Below, in pieces: positions 1 through 13,119 of a stretch of DNA of 64,000 bases. The position numbers and the translations under genes were made by a program. How positions within the stretch are numbered: position 1 is the stretch's first letter; each line of letters starts with the position of its first letter. The notes beneath the pieces are model-generated. The model worked only from the letters and a program-made list of their open reading frames with translations, ran no database searches and was not told where the DNA came from. Source of the DNA: Protula sp. h YS-2021 (taxonomy: Eukaryota > Annelida > Polychaeta > Sabellida > Serpulidae); contig OX457033.1 of NCBI GenBank assembly GCA_949752745.1, positions 13,607,970 through 13,671,969 of the forward strand, read 5' to 3'.

Positions 1-2693
1 GCCTGCAGGAAAGACTTGCTCACTGACCCCCAACTGCTGTGGTCGCTGCAACAGTATCAACATTCGGTGGAAATTTAACCCTTGCCTTGGTTAAATGAAA
101 GTCATTTAATCATTTTGTTTTGGTATTGAAAACCATGTCTGCTGAATATCAGTTATGAAAATGATATTGGTTTATTTTTATTATTCTCTATATTTTAAAT
201 TTATTTGATTTTTAAAAATATTTTTATATTTTACAAATACTTTTATATTATATATTTTATATGATATATTTTATCATTTGAATGACTATTTGTGATGTAT
301 ATGTTACTGATTAAGTCTAATTTTTAGAGCAAGTATACCTGACATGAATTTTACTAAATAAAAACATGAAAGACAACTTGAAATGGCAGGATAGCTACAA
401 ATTGGCTAAATATGAGTAAAACATGCCACTGTACGTATCCCTTTTTTTTTACTTTCTATATAATTAAGGCACAACTGTTCTGATACGCGTTTCCTTTTCG
501 ATGTAATACTTCTTCTACTGCAGTCGATAAGAAGACAGAAGAAGATTGAATTTTAGGTACAAAGGAGTTAGCAATTTGAAATATTAAAAATTGCGTAAAA
601 ATGTGTAAAATTGAACTTTCTGTACAACGGCATTCTTCCAACGTCAATAAAACGTTGTTTTCTCTACTACTCTCGATCGGTAGTTGCGAAACGTTGTTTT
701 CACATCTTTCAGTTAGACGTTGTGTGACGTACATTCAACGCCTAGATATTCAATTGAGTGCCGAAAGTTATCTCCAGTCACTCATTTCTGAATGGAGCTT
801 ACGATACTCATTCAGCTACTCGGTGTGACGTATTGGCAATAAGTCAAACTAAATGCTTCACTGATAAGTGTTGAAACCCGAAGCGATGAATAGCCGAAAT
901 GATTGGCAGAAAAACGTTCAGAGCGGTACCCAGAATGAAAGCTGAAACTGCGCCCAAAGCAACACTGAGTTGGTAATTAAACTTCAACGGTTACCGGAGA
1001 ACCAAATAAACCAAGTGCATGGAAAGTAGTCACAGAGGTTGACAAGTTAATTAAATTCCACAGAAGTACTCCATTAAGCAATAGGGGGGGGGGGGGGGTT
1101 TCTGGGGACTTGTTTTTTTGGGGGGGCGGGGGGAGAGGAAGAGGCACTTTCTGTACACCTGCAGGAAAAGTTGCCTCTCCATGTAGTTTCTTCAACATAC
1201 GGGTCCCTCAATCTCAGCATTTCTATGCGGTCTCCTCCTTTCAAGGTGAACTGTCGAATAAAAAGTAAAAAAATAAAAAAATAAAATAAAATAAAATAAA
1301 AACAGCTGACAAAGGTATAGGCGTTGTTATACAACAGCTGACCTCTGTTAGGTGCAAACACAAAACGGATCGTTGTTCAATAAGTGGTTCCTTGCCTTTG
1401 ATGAGCACTATCTTCGACGAATCCCAAATAGTTTGTTTGTCTATCAAACTAAACCGAGAACTATACTTGAGATAACGTGGCCCTTGTTTCTGGCAAGACA
1501 AACGTGTGTTGATATTCAAGTATTCGATTCCCAAAACGTTCGATCTACTTTTTTTATTGCTTTTGTTCCAATATACGGAAAATCTCTGTGGCTTCACATT
1601 TCTAATCGTGAAACTAGAGACAATGATTGCTATATTTAGAAATCACCTTGGTAACTGCGGTAATAATAAATAGACGCTGTTCCGGCGGCGGGTGCGATTT
1701 CGGCTGGCACGGGTTTTGCATCAATGCCTGTGACAAAGATAGAACACGTACTATAATTATCACTTTATAATATTTGCATTTGAAACTTCCCCCCTAAATG
1801 AGGAGTGCTAAACTTGGAAAAATACCCCCCCCCCCACCACTTTTTTTAACCATACGAGGACAACCTTGTAAACTTCGCTTCCCAAGTGCAGAGTGTCAAA
1901 TTTAATAACAAAATAGACAAATTTCAGCATATTTTATATTACTCAGTTTTTGCAACTAGAAAACAAAAACTGGACAAATACTTACATTAAGAAGTGTGGA
2001 TGCACAATTTTTGTTGTTCTTGTTTTTCTTGGCAGCGAAATAATAACACTCCCTTTTTGACCAAATTCGTAGTGCAGTTTCAAAAGAGCCCCCCCCCCCC
2101 CTCCTCCCTCTTTCTTTTCTGGGAAACACTGAGTGCTAAATAAAAATTACGCTCCTCCCAATTCTGCTTTCTTTTTATTTAAACAAAATTAACATCCCCG
2201 TGGATGGCGTCTTAAAAATGACCCCTAATTTCCGCATTTCCTAGTAACGCATGGCAACACTTCTGCCACATTTCCTGGGAACGCATGGTAACACTTGTCC
2301 TTCCAAGTGTTCTCTCTATCCCCCCCCCCCCCCCCGCCCTCAAAACACACACACCCGGCGGTTAATTATCGCCCTTGACAGTCGATAACGCTCGGAGCGG
2401 ATGAGGTATCGATTCGAGTATTTTTGCTTGTTAACACAGTACCAGCGAAGGAAAGTGTCGGTTTGGTGGTGGACCCCTCCCCTCCCCCCCCCTATAGGCT
2501 GTGGAACATTCAAGTAATAAAAATGTTCTGCTGCACGATGGTTCTTTTGCAGTGATTTTTGGGCGTCAGTTTCACATTTATAGCGATCTACAGAGTTGTT
2601 AAAAGTGTAGAGCCGTTAATCTGGTACAAAGTGTTTCAATGGGTCATTGTTATTAACTTTCCTGTGGCATCTAACAGACAACAACATTTGTCC
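1..2693. other. Non-coding stretch with poly-C/poly-G tracts
   Basis: I see no convincing gene here. The short open frames have no family motifs and overlap simple sequence. The region is AT-rich at its left end and carries several long homopolymers: G near 1083-1099, and C near 1827-1838, 2090-2102, 2321-2335 and 2480-2490. The part from 1785 to 2345 belongs to a dispersed repeat family annotated separately. The part from 1310 to 1370 resembles stretches near 25670-25730 and 43020-43080, which share a block around the words GACCTCT and ATAAACA. Confidence 0.6.
1785..2345. repeat. Dispersed SINE-like or non-autonomous repeat copy
   Basis: This stretch shares a series of words in the same order with 39708-39905 and 45955-46200: GAGTGCTAAA, a block ending in long C runs, CCCCTAATTTCCGCATTT, and CGCATGGTAACAC. 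The last word occurs twice here (near 2250 and 2282) and once near 46090. It looks like a family of short interspersed elements in which the C-rich blocks vary in length. No open frame and no clear termini are visible, so the class is unknown. Confidence 0.4.
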
Positions 2694-5600
2694 AGTGAAT
2701 ACAGTGACTGTATCCTGGTTATTGTCCCGGGCTTACAGTAACGGTATCCTGGTCATTGTACCGGGCTTACAGTGACGGTATCCTGGTCATTGTCCCAGGC
2801 TTACAGTAACGGTATCCTGGTCATTGTACCGGGATAACAGTTGAGGGACCCTGGTTATTGTCCCGGGCTTACAGTGACGGTATCCTGGTCATTGTCCCGG
2901 GATTACAGCGACGGTATCCTGGTCATTGTCCCGGGATTACAGTCACGGTACCCTGGTCATTGTCCCAGGCTTACAGTGACGGTATCCTGGTCATTGTACC
3001 GGGATAACAGTTGAGGGACCCTGGTTATTGTCCCGGGCTTACAGTGACGGTACCCTGGTCATTGTACCGGGCTTACAGTGACGGTATCCTGGTCATTGTC
3101 CCAGGCTTACAGTAACGGTATCCTGGTCATTGTCCCGGGCTTACAGTGACGGTATCCTGGTCATTGTCCCGGGATTACAGCGACGGTATCCTGGTCATTG
3201 TCCCGGGATACAGACACGGTATCCTGGTCATTGTCCCGGGATTACAGTCACGGTACCCTGGTCATTGTCCCAGGCTTACAGTGACGGTATCCTGGTCATT
3301 GTACCGGGATAACAGTTGAGGGACCCTGGTTATTGTCCCGGGCTTACAGTGACGGTACCCTGGTCATTGTACCGGGCTTACAGTGACGGTATCCTTGTCA
3401 TTGTCCCAGGCTTACAGTAACGGTATCCTGGTCATTGTCACGGGCTTACAGTGACGGTATCCTGGTCATTGTACCGGGATAACAGTTGAGGGACCCCGGT
3501 TATTGTCCCGGGCTTACAGTGACGGTACCCTGGTCATTGTACCGGGCTTACAGTGACGGTACCCTGGTCATTGTCCCGGGTTTACAGTGACGGTATCCTG
3601 GTCATTGTCCCGGGATTACAGTAACGGTATCCTGGTCATTGTCCCGGGATTACAGTAACGGTATCCTGGTCATTGTCCCGGGATTACAGTCACGGTACCC
3701 TGGTCATTGTCCAAGGCTTACAGTGACGGTACCCTGGTCATTGTACCGGGCTTACAGTGACGGTACCCTGGTCATTGTCCCGGGCTTACAGTGACGGTAC
3801 CCTGGTCATTGTCCCGGGCTTACAGTGACGGTATCCTGGTCATTGTCCCGGGATTACAGCGACGGTATCCTGGTCATTGTCCTGGGATACAGTCACGGTA
3901 CCCTGGTCATTGTCCCAGGCTTACAGTGCCGGTACCCTGGTCATTGTCCCAGGCTTACAGTGACGGTATCCTGGTCATTGTACCGGGATAACAGTTGAGG
4001 GACCCTGGTTATTGTCCCGGGCTTACAGTCACGGTACCCTGGTCATTGTCCCAGGCTTACAGAAACGGTATCCTGGTCATTGTCCCCGGATTACAGTCAC
4101 GGTACCCTGGTCATTGTCCCAAGCTTACAGTGACGGTACCCTGGTCATTGTCCCAGGCTTACAGTGACGGTATCCTGGTCATTGTACCGGGATAACAGTT
4201 GAGGGACCCTGGTTATTGTCCCGGGCTTACAGTGACGGTACCCTGGTCATTCTCCCGGGCTTACAGCGACGGTATCCTGGTCATTGTCTCAGGATTACAG
4301 TGTCAGTATTCTTGTTATTGTCCCGGGCTTACAGTGACGGTACCCTGGTCATTGTACTGGGATTACAGTGACGGTACCCTGGTCATTATACTGGGATTAC
4401 AGTGACGGTATCCTGGTCATTGTACTGGGATTACAGTGACGTTACCCTGATCATTGTACTGGGATTATAGTGACGGTACCCTGGTCATTGTCCCGGGCTT
4501 ACAGTAACGGTACCCTGGTCATTGTCCCAGGCTTACAGTGACGGTACCCTGGTCATTGTCCCGGGCTTACAGTGACGGTACCCTGGTCGTTATCACGGGC
4601 ATACAGTAACGGTACCCTGGTCATTGTCCCGGGCTTACAGTAACGGTACCCTGGTCATTGTCCCGAGCTTACAGTGAGGGTACCCTAGTCATTGTCCCGG
4701 GCTTACAGAAACGGTACCCTGGTCATTGTCCAGGGCTTACAGTGACGGTATCCTGGTAATTGTACCGGGCTTACAGTGACGGTACCCTGGTCATTTTACT
4801 GGGATTACAGTGACGATACCCTGGTCATTGTACTGGGATAACAGTGACGGTTCCCTGGTCATTGTACTGGGATTACAGTGACGGTACCCTGGTCATTGTC
4901 CCGGGCTTACAGTGACAGTACCCTGGTCATTGTCCCGGGCTTACAGTGACGGTACCCTGGTCATTGTCCCGGGCTTACAGTGACGGTACCCTGGTCATTG
5001 TCCCGGGCTTACAGTGACAGTACCTTGGTCATTGTCCAAGGCTTACATTGACAGTACCCTGGTCATTGTCCCGGGCTTACAGTGACCGTTCCCTAGCCAT
5101 TGTCCCGGGCTTACAGTAACGGAACCCAGGTCATTATGTCGGGCTTGCAGTAACGGTACCCTGGTCATTGTCACTGGCTTACAGTAAGGGTACCCTTGTC
5201 AATGTCCCGGGCCTACATTGACGGTACCCTGGTCATTTTACCGGGCTTACAGTAACGGTACCCTGGTCATTATTCCGGGCTTACAGTAACGGTACCCTGG
5301 TCATTGTCCCGGGCTTACAGTAACGGTACCCTGGTCATTGTCCCGGGATTACAGTGACGGTATCCTGGTCATTGTCCCGGGCTTACAGTGACAGTACCCT
5401 GGTCATTGTCAAGGCTTACAGTGACAGTACCCTGGTCATTGTCCCGGGCTTACAGTGACAGTACCCTGGTCATTGTCCCGGGCTTACAGTGACCGTACCC
5501 TAGTCATTGTCCTGGGCTTACAGTAACGGAATCCTGGTCATTATCCTGGGCTTACAGTAACGGTACCCTGGTCATTGTCCCGGGATTTCAGTGACGGTAA

Positions 5601-8600
5601 CCTGGTCATTGTCCCGGGCTTACAGTAACGGTACCCTGGTCTTTATCCCGGGATTACAGTAACGGTATCCTGGTCATTGTCCTGGGCTTACAGTGACGGT
5701 AATCTAGTCATTGTCCCGGGATTACAGTGACGGTACCCTAGTCATTGTCCCAGGATTACAGTGACGGTATCCTGGTCATTGTCCCAGGATTACAGTGACA
5801 GTATCCTGGTCATCGTCCCAGGCTTACAGTAAAGGTATCCTGGTCATTGTACCGGGATAACAGTTGAGGGACCCTGGTTATTGTCCCGGGCTTACAGTGA
5901 CGGTATCCTGGTCATTGTCCCGGGATTACAGTGACGGTACCCTGGTCATTGTCCCAGGATCACAGTGACAGTATCCTGGTCATTGTCCCGGGCTTACAGT
6001 GACGGTACCCTGGTCATCGTCCCAGGCTTACAGTAACGGTATCCTGGTCATTGTACCGGGATAACAGTTGAGGGACCCTGGTTATTGTCCCGGGCTTACA
6101 GTGACGGTATCCTGGTTATTGTCCCGGGATTACAGCGACGGTATCCTGGTCATTGTCCCGGGATTACAGTCACGGTACCCTGGTCATTGTCCCAGGCTTA
6201 CAGTGACGGTACCCTGGTCATTGTCCCAGGCTTACAGTGACGGTATCCTGGTCATTGTACCGGGATAACAGTTGAGGGACCCTGGTTATTGTCCCGGGCT
6301 TACAGTGACGGTACCCTGGTCATTGTACTGGCATTACAGTGACGGTACCCTGGTCATTGTACTGGGATTACAGTGACGGTACCCTGATCATTGTACTGGG
6401 ATTACAGTGACGGTACCCTAGTCATTGTCCCAGGCTTACAGTAACGGTACCCTGGTCATTGTTCCAGGCTTACAGTAACGGAACCCTGGTCATTATCCCG
6501 GGCATACAGTAACTATACCCTGGTCATTGTCCCGGGCTTACAGTAACGGTTCCCTGGTCATTGTCCCGAGCTTACAGTGAGGATACCCTGGTCATTGTCC
6601 CGCGCTTACAGTAACGGTACCCTGGTCATTGTCCTGGGCTTACAGTGACGGTATCCTGGTAATTGTCCCGGGCTTACAGTGACGGTACCCTGGTCATTGT
6701 CCTGTGATTACAGTGACGGTACCCTGGTCATTGTACTGGGATTACAGTGTCGGTACCCTGGTCATTGTACTGGGATTACAGTGACGGTACCCTGGTCATT
6801 GTCCTGGGCTTACAGTGACAGTACCCTGGTCATTGTCCCGGGCTTACAGTGACGGACCCTGGTCATTGTCCCGGGCTTACAGTGTCGGTACCCTGGTCAT
6901 TGCCCCGGGCTTACAGTGACAGTACCCTGGTCATTGTCCCGGGCTTACAGTGACCGTATCCTAGCCATTGTCCCGGACTTACAGTAACGGAAACCAGGTC
7001 ATTATGTCGGGCTTACAGTAAAGGTACCCTGGTCATTGTCCCGGGCTTACAGCAACGGTACCCTGGTCATTGTCCCGGGCTTACATCGACGGTACCCTGG
7101 TCATTTTCCCGGGCTTACAGTAGCGGTACCCTTGTCATTATTCCGGGCTTACAGCAACGGTACCCTGGTCATTGTCCCGGGCTTACAGTAACGGTACCCT
7201 GGTCATTGTCCCGGGATTACAGTGACGGTACCCTGGTCATTGTCCCGGGCTTACAGTGACAGTACCCTGGTCATTGTCAAGGCTTACAGTGACAGTACCC
7301 TGGTCATTGTCCCGGGCTTACAGTGACAGTACCCTGGTCATTGTCCCGGGCTTACAGTGACCGTACCCTAGTCATTGTCCTGGGCTTACAGTAACGGAAC
7401 CCTGGTCATTATCCCGGGCTTACAGTAACGGTACCCTGGTCATTGTCCCGGGCTTACAGTGACGGTACCCTGGTCATTGTCCCGGGCTTACAGTAACGTT
7501 ACCCTGGTCATTATCCCGGGCTTACAGTAACGGTATCCTGGTCTTTGTCCTGGGCTTACAGTGTCGGTAATCTAGTCATTGTCCCGGGATTACAGTGACG
7601 GTACCCTAGTCATTGTCCCAGGATTACAGTGACGGTACCCTGGTCACTGTCCCAGGATTACAGTGACAGTATCCTGGTCATTGTCCCAGGCTTACAGTAA
7701 AGGTATCCTGGTCATTGTCCCGGGCTTACAGTAACGGTACCCTGGTCATTGTCCCGGGATTACAGTGACGGTACCCTGGTCATTGTCCCGGGCTTACAGT
7801 GACAGTACCCTGGTCATTGTCAAGGCTTACAGTGACAGTACCCTGGTCATTGTCCCGGGCTTACAGTGACAGTACCCTGGTCATTGTCCCGGGCTTACAG
7901 TGACCGTACCCTAGTCATTGTCCTGGGCTTACAGTAACGGAACCCTGGTCATTATCCCGGGCTTACAGTAACGGTACCCTGGTCATTGTCCCGGGCTTAC
8001 AGTGACGGTACCCTGGTCATTGTCCCGGGCTTACAGTAACGGTACCCTGGTCATTATCCCGGGCTTACAGTAACGGTATCCTGGTCTTTGTCCTGGGCTT
8101 ACAGTGTCGGTAATCTAGTCATTGTCCCGGGATTACAGTGACGGTACCCTAGTCATTGTCCCAGGATTACAGTGACGGTACCCTGGTCACTGTCCCAGGA
8201 TTACAGTGACAGTATCCTGGTCATTGTCCCAGGCTTACAGTAAAGGTATCCTGGTCATTGTCCCGGGATTACAGTGACGGTACCCTGGTCATTGTCCCAG
8301 GATTACAGTGACAGTATCCTGGTCATTGTCCTGCGCTTACAGTGACGGTATCCTGGTCATTGTCCCGGGATTACAGTGACGGTACCCTGGTCATTGTCCC
8401 AGGATTACAGTGACAGTATCCTGGTCATTGTCCCGGGCTTACAGTGACGGTACCCTGGTCATTGTCCCAGGCTTACAGTAACGGTATCCTGGTCATTGTA
8501 CCGGGATAACAGTTGAGGGACCCTGGTTATTGTCCCGGGCTTACAGTGACGGTATCCTGGTCATTGTCCCGGGATTACAACGACGGTATCCTGGTCATTG

Positions 8601-11428
8601 TCCCGGGGTTACAGTCACGGTACCCTGGTCATTGTCCCAGGCGTACAGTGACGGTACCCTGGTCATTGTCCCAGGCTTACAGTGACGGTATCCTGGTCAT
8701 TGTACCGGGATAACAGTTGAGGGACCCTGGTTATTGTCCCGGGCTTACAGTGACGGTATCCTGGTCATTCTCCCGGGCTTACAGCGACGGTATCCTGGTC
8801 ATTGTCCCAGGATTACAGTGACAGCATTCTGGTTATTGTCCCGGGCTTACAGTGACGGTATCCTGGTCATTCTCCCGGGCTTACAGCGACGGTATCCTGG
8901 TCATTGTCCCAGGATTACAGTGACAGCATTCTGGTTATTGTCCCGGGCTTACAGTGACGGTACCCTGGTCATTGTACTGGGATTACAGTGACGGTACCCT
9001 GGTCATTGTACTGGGATTACAGTGACGGTATCCTGGTCATTGTACTGGGATTACAGTGACGATACCCTGGTCATTGTCCCGCACTTACAGTAACGGTACC
9101 CTGGTCATTGTCCCGGGCTTACAGTAACGGTACCCTGGTCATTGTCCCAGGCTTACAGAAACGGAACCCTGGTCGTTATCCCGGGCATACAGTAACGGTA
9201 CCCTGGTCATTGTCCCGGGCTTACAGTAACGGTACCCTGGTCATTGTCCCGAGCTTACAGTGAGGGTACCCTGGTCATTGTCCCGGGCTTACAGTGACGG
9301 TACCCTGGTCATTATCCCGGGCTTACAGTAACGGTATCCTGGTCTTTGTCCTGGGCTTACAGTGTCGGTAATCTAGTCATTGTCCCGGGATTACAGTGAC
9401 GGTACCCTAGTCATTGTCCCAGGATTACAGTGACGGTACCCTGGTCACTGTCCCAGGATTACAGTGACAGTATCCTGGTCATTGTCCCAGGCTTACAGTA
9501 AAGGTATCCTGGTCATTGTCCCGGGATTACAGTGACGGTACCCTGGTCATTGTCCCAGGATTACAGTGACAGTATCCTGGTCATTGTCCTGCGCTTACAG
9601 TGACGGTATCCTGGTCATTGTCCCGGGATTACAGTGACGGTACCCTGGTCATTGTCCCAGGATTACAGTGACAGTATCCTGGTCATTGTCCCGGGCTTAC
9701 AGTGACGGTACCCTGGTCATTGTCCCAGGCTTACAGTAACGGTATCCTGGTCATTGTACCGGGATAACAGTTGAGGGACCCTGGTTATTGTCCCGGGCTT
9801 ACAGTGACGGTATCCTGGTCATTGTCCCGGGATTACAACGACGGTATCCTGGTCATTGTCCCGGGGTTACAGTCACGGTACCCTGGTCATTGTCCCAGGC
9901 GTACAGTGACGGTACCCTGGTCATTGTCCCAGGCTTACAGTGACGGTATCCTGGTCATTGTACCGGGATAACAGTTGAGGGACCCTGGTTATTGTCCCGG
10001 GCTTACAGTGACGGTATCCTGGTCATTCTCCCGGGCTTACAGCGACGGTATCCTGGTCATTGTCCCAGGATTACAGTGACAGCATTCTGGTTATTGTCCC
10101 GGGCTTACAGTGACGGTATCCTGGTCATTCTCCCGGGCTTACAGCGACGGTATCCTGGTCATTGTCCCAGGATTACAGTGACAGCATTCTGGTTATTGTC
10201 CCGGGCTTACAGTGACGGTACCCTGGTCATTGTACTGGGATTACAGTGACGGTACCCTGGTCATTGTACTGGGATTACAGTGACGGTATCCTGGTCATTG
10301 TACTGGGATTACAGTGACGATACCCTGGTCATTGTCCCGCACTTACAGTAACGGTACCCTGGTCATTGTCCCGGGCTTACAGTAACGGTACCCTGGTCAT
10401 TGTCCCAGGCTTACAGAAACGGAACCCTGGTCGTTATCCCGGGCATACAGTAACGGTACCCTGGTCATTGTCCCGGGCTTACAGTAACGGTACCCTGGTC
10501 ATTGTCCCGAGCTTACAGTGAGGGTACCCTGGTCATTGTCCCGGGCTTACAGTGACGGTACCCTGGTCATTGTGCCGGGCTTACAGTGACGGTATCCTGG
10601 TAATTGTCCCGGGCTTACATTGACGGTACCCTGGTCATTGTCCTGGGATTAAAATGACGGTACCCTGGTCATTGTACTGGGATTACAGTGACGGTACGAT
10701 GGTCATTGTACTGAGATTACAGTGACGGTACCCTGGTCATTGTCCCGGGCTTACAGTGACGGGACCCTGGTCATTGTACCGGGATAACAGTTGAGGGACC
10801 CTGGTTATTGTCCCGAGCTTACAGTGACGGTACCCTGGTTATTGTCCCGGTATTGCAGTGACAGTACCCTGATCAATGTTTCAGGTTACAGAGACGGTGC
10901 ACTTGTCATTGTCCCGAACGTATGGTGACGGTACAGTGGTCATTGTTCCAGGTTATAGTGATGGTATTACACTGGCCATTGTTCCTGGATTACAGTGAAC
11001 TTACCTTGGTCTTTGTACCGGGGTTACAGTGACAGTACCCTGATCATTGTTCAGGGATTGCAGTGACGGTACCCTGGTCATTGTTCCGGGTTATAGTGAC
11101 GGTATTACACTGGTCATTATTTCTGGATTGCAGTGAAGCTACCTTGGTCATTGTTCCGAGTTATCGTGACGCTACACTGGTCATTGTACCGGAATTACAG
11201 TGAAGTTACCTTTGCCATTGTTTCGGGTTAAAGTAACGGTACACTGGTCATTTTTCCTGGTTATAGTGATGTTACCCTGGTCATTGTCCCGGTTTTGCAG
11301 TGACAGTATCCCAATCATTGCCCCGGGATTACAGTGACAGAACACTAGTCACTCCCCGGGTTTGCAGTGACGGTGCCTTGGTCATTGTTCCGGGATTACA
11401 GTGACGATACCCTCGTCATTGATCAAGA
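2694..11428. repeat. Minisatellite, about 257 copies of a 34-bp unit
   Basis: The unit reads CTTACAGTGACGGTACCC then TGGTCATTGTCCCGGG, 34 bp in all. Nearly every copy therefore carries a GGTACC or GGTATC and a CCCGGG. Variants recur in order: GATTACAG replaces CTTACAG, ACTGGG replaces CCCGGG, and a GATAACAGTTGAGGGACC unit recurs about every few hundred bases. These variants define higher-order blocks. The left edge is sharp near 2694. On the right, copies degrade gradually from about 10850 to 11428, where unit length also drifts. Open frames of 60-85 codons inside the array arise because 34 is not a multiple of 3. They end at the TGA in CAGTGACGG, so the array is not coding. Confidence 0.97.
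8040..10555. repeat. Tandem 1258-bp higher-order duplication within the minisatellite
   Basis: Two adjacent blocks of 1258 bp, about 8040-9297 and 9298-10555, are nearly identical. 1258 is exactly 37 x 34, so the duplication is in register with the monomer. Rare landmarks confirm the offset: the GTGTCGGTAATCTAG variant at about 8104 and 9362, and the TTGAGGGACC variant pairs at about 8513/9771 and 8714/9972. A separate smaller duplication with an offset of about 543 bp links about 7200-7700 to 7745-8240; it includes a shortened unit, GTCAAGGCTTACAG. Both look like unequal crossing-over. Confidence 0.9.
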
Positions 11429-11629
11429 AATGCAGGAACTTTCCGACGACTGTTCAATGTTAACCAGGCGTAGGAGAAATGAACGTTTTAGTTAAGACCA
11501 AAGGAACGTTGAAACAGCGTTGCTGACCATACTTCCATTGAATGCTCAGTTCCGGTTTATGTTTCACTTTCATTTTCGGTTAGCTGGTAAGTGAAAAGTG
11601 TACTTTTGACCTTTATTATGCCCGGACAT
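11429..11629. other. Spacer between two minisatellites
   Basis: About 200 bp of unique-looking sequence separates the 34-bp and 44-bp arrays. No open frame or known motif is seen. Confidence 0.4.
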
Positions 11630-12262
11630 GTTCGTCAAAGTACACATCTACTTTTGAACTGAACCAAGTCCAGGAATGTTCGTCAAAGAAGTTTACGTTA
11701 GATAAATACAGGTGTACTTTCATCACTCTACCCAGATACCCTCGTCAATATGCAAATGTGCTTTCGCCACACTCGTCAAGGTTCATTCGTCAAAGTACAC
11801 ATGTACTTTCGTCACCCCATCCAGACACGTTCGTCAAAGTACACATGTACTATCGTCATTCTCTTCCAGGCACCTTCATCAAAGGATACGTGTACTTTCG
11901 CCACCCCCGTCCGAGGACATTCGGCAAAGTACACATGTACTTCTGACCTTGACCTTGTCCAACCCCACTCGTCAAAATATACGTGTATTTACGTCACACC
12001 CATCCATGTGCTTTCATAAAAGCCGTGCGCACCACCCTAGCTCACGGACGGGGCTCACGTCCGAGCACGTTCGTCATAGGGCATATGTACTTACGTTATA
12101 ACATCAGGGATGTTCGTCAAAGTATACATGTTCTTCCGTGACCCCCGTCCAGGCACTTTCGTCAAAGTACTCTTGTCACTCTTATCCAGGCACGCTCGTC
12201 CAAGTACACACGTACTTTTAGCCTTAACCCGTCCAGGTACTCTCATCAAAGTACACGTGTAA
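11630..12262. repeat. Minisatellite, 44-bp degenerate unit
   Basis: About 14 degenerate copies of a 44-bp unit: GTTCGTCAAAGTACACATGT, then ACTTTCGTCACCCCATCCAGGCAC. The core AAAGTACACATGTACTTT is a near-palindrome. Open frames across it (up to 129 codons) reflect the repeat and show no protein family. The same unit appears in inverted orientation at 17968-18118 and 18690-18885. Confidence 0.85.
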
Positions 12263-12407
12263 TTTAAAATCATAGTTTTATTTCATATCAAAACCATACG
12301 GTTATCCATTTCTGAACCAGTAATATTCGAGTTTTACTCACCGGAGGTCTGTGCAAGCATTAAGGGTATAAAGGGGGGTAACATATCACTTTTATTAAAA
12401 GTTAAAT

Positions 12408-12782
12408 ATGGAGGAGGACAGAGCTATGGAGAAAATATTTAAGGAATGGTAAACTGCACGGATGTTTTCACTCCTTCGTAGGAACGTAGATCGATGGTGG
12501 GAAGAAATCGACCAAAATGGTCTAATACGGATACTGTCATTGCTCTAGAAACTCTTCCTCGGATTTAAGGGTGAATGTGAAGAACTTAGTCTTGCTTACC
12601 AAAGATTTAATATGAACGAAGCTCTTAAAACAGAAAACGGATGGTTTCCTGAAGTCATAGAACTGGTCAGAAAGTGGTTCATAGACTATTGGGAGGGAGG
12701 ACTCAAACATTTGAATACCTGCTGCAACAGGAGTGTTTGCAAATTCTGTGGTGTCCTGTGTGGAAGTAAGTGCAAAAAATGA
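12408..12782 (+). pseudogene. Decayed 124-codon reading frame, unrecognised, with TATA-like motif upstream
   Basis: A single frame from ATG at 12408 to TGA at 12780 is interrupted only by TAA at 12450 and TAG at 12546. Between and after these stops the composition is protein-like. There is a Trp-rich stretch (RWWEEIDQNGL), a long helical-looking middle part (FPEVIELVRKWFIDYW), and a Cys-rich end with the spacing CCNRSVCKFCGVLCGSKC, which could bind zinc. GGGTATAAAGGGG lies about 35 bp before the ATG. I do not recognise the family. It sits between a minisatellite and polymerase relics, so it may belong to the same dead mobile element. The alternative is a chance frame; one frame with only two stops in 124 codons plus patterned cysteines makes that less likely. 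Confidence 0.4.
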
Positions 12783-13119
12783 ACGTCAGCATCAGTCAGC
12801 AGTCACAATCACAGCATATTCATAATCAGTGACAACTTACAGGTTTACAGGTCTAATTGGATGAAGGACATGCGGATGCTTTGTGCGTCTTTTACACAGA
12901 TCAAGTAGGATTGTTCTCATAATTACTATGTGGAATAAATTAAGGGTAAATTAATTTGAAGACATACCATGGAATATGATGGAATTTGAATACACTATAC
13001 ACTATTTGAAAAACACTATACACACTGAATGTACATTAGTTTACAGTGAGAAAATCTTTTGTTTTAACACCATATTCTTTTGACATGTTGTGGAATTTAC
13101 ATAAAGTATAGCATAAAGT

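Noticed and set aside
2694..11428. Many 60-85 codon open frames (PGHCPG, LVIVPG type) in the 34-bp array
   Set aside because: They result from a 34-bp unit cycling through three frames and end at the TGA inside the unit. There is no start context and no family.
2694..11428. CRISPR-like array
   Set aside because: The units are contiguous with no unique spacers, and the window is eukaryotic.
11712..12101. 129-codon open frame
   Set aside because: It lies wholly in the 44-bp minisatellite and follows its repeat.
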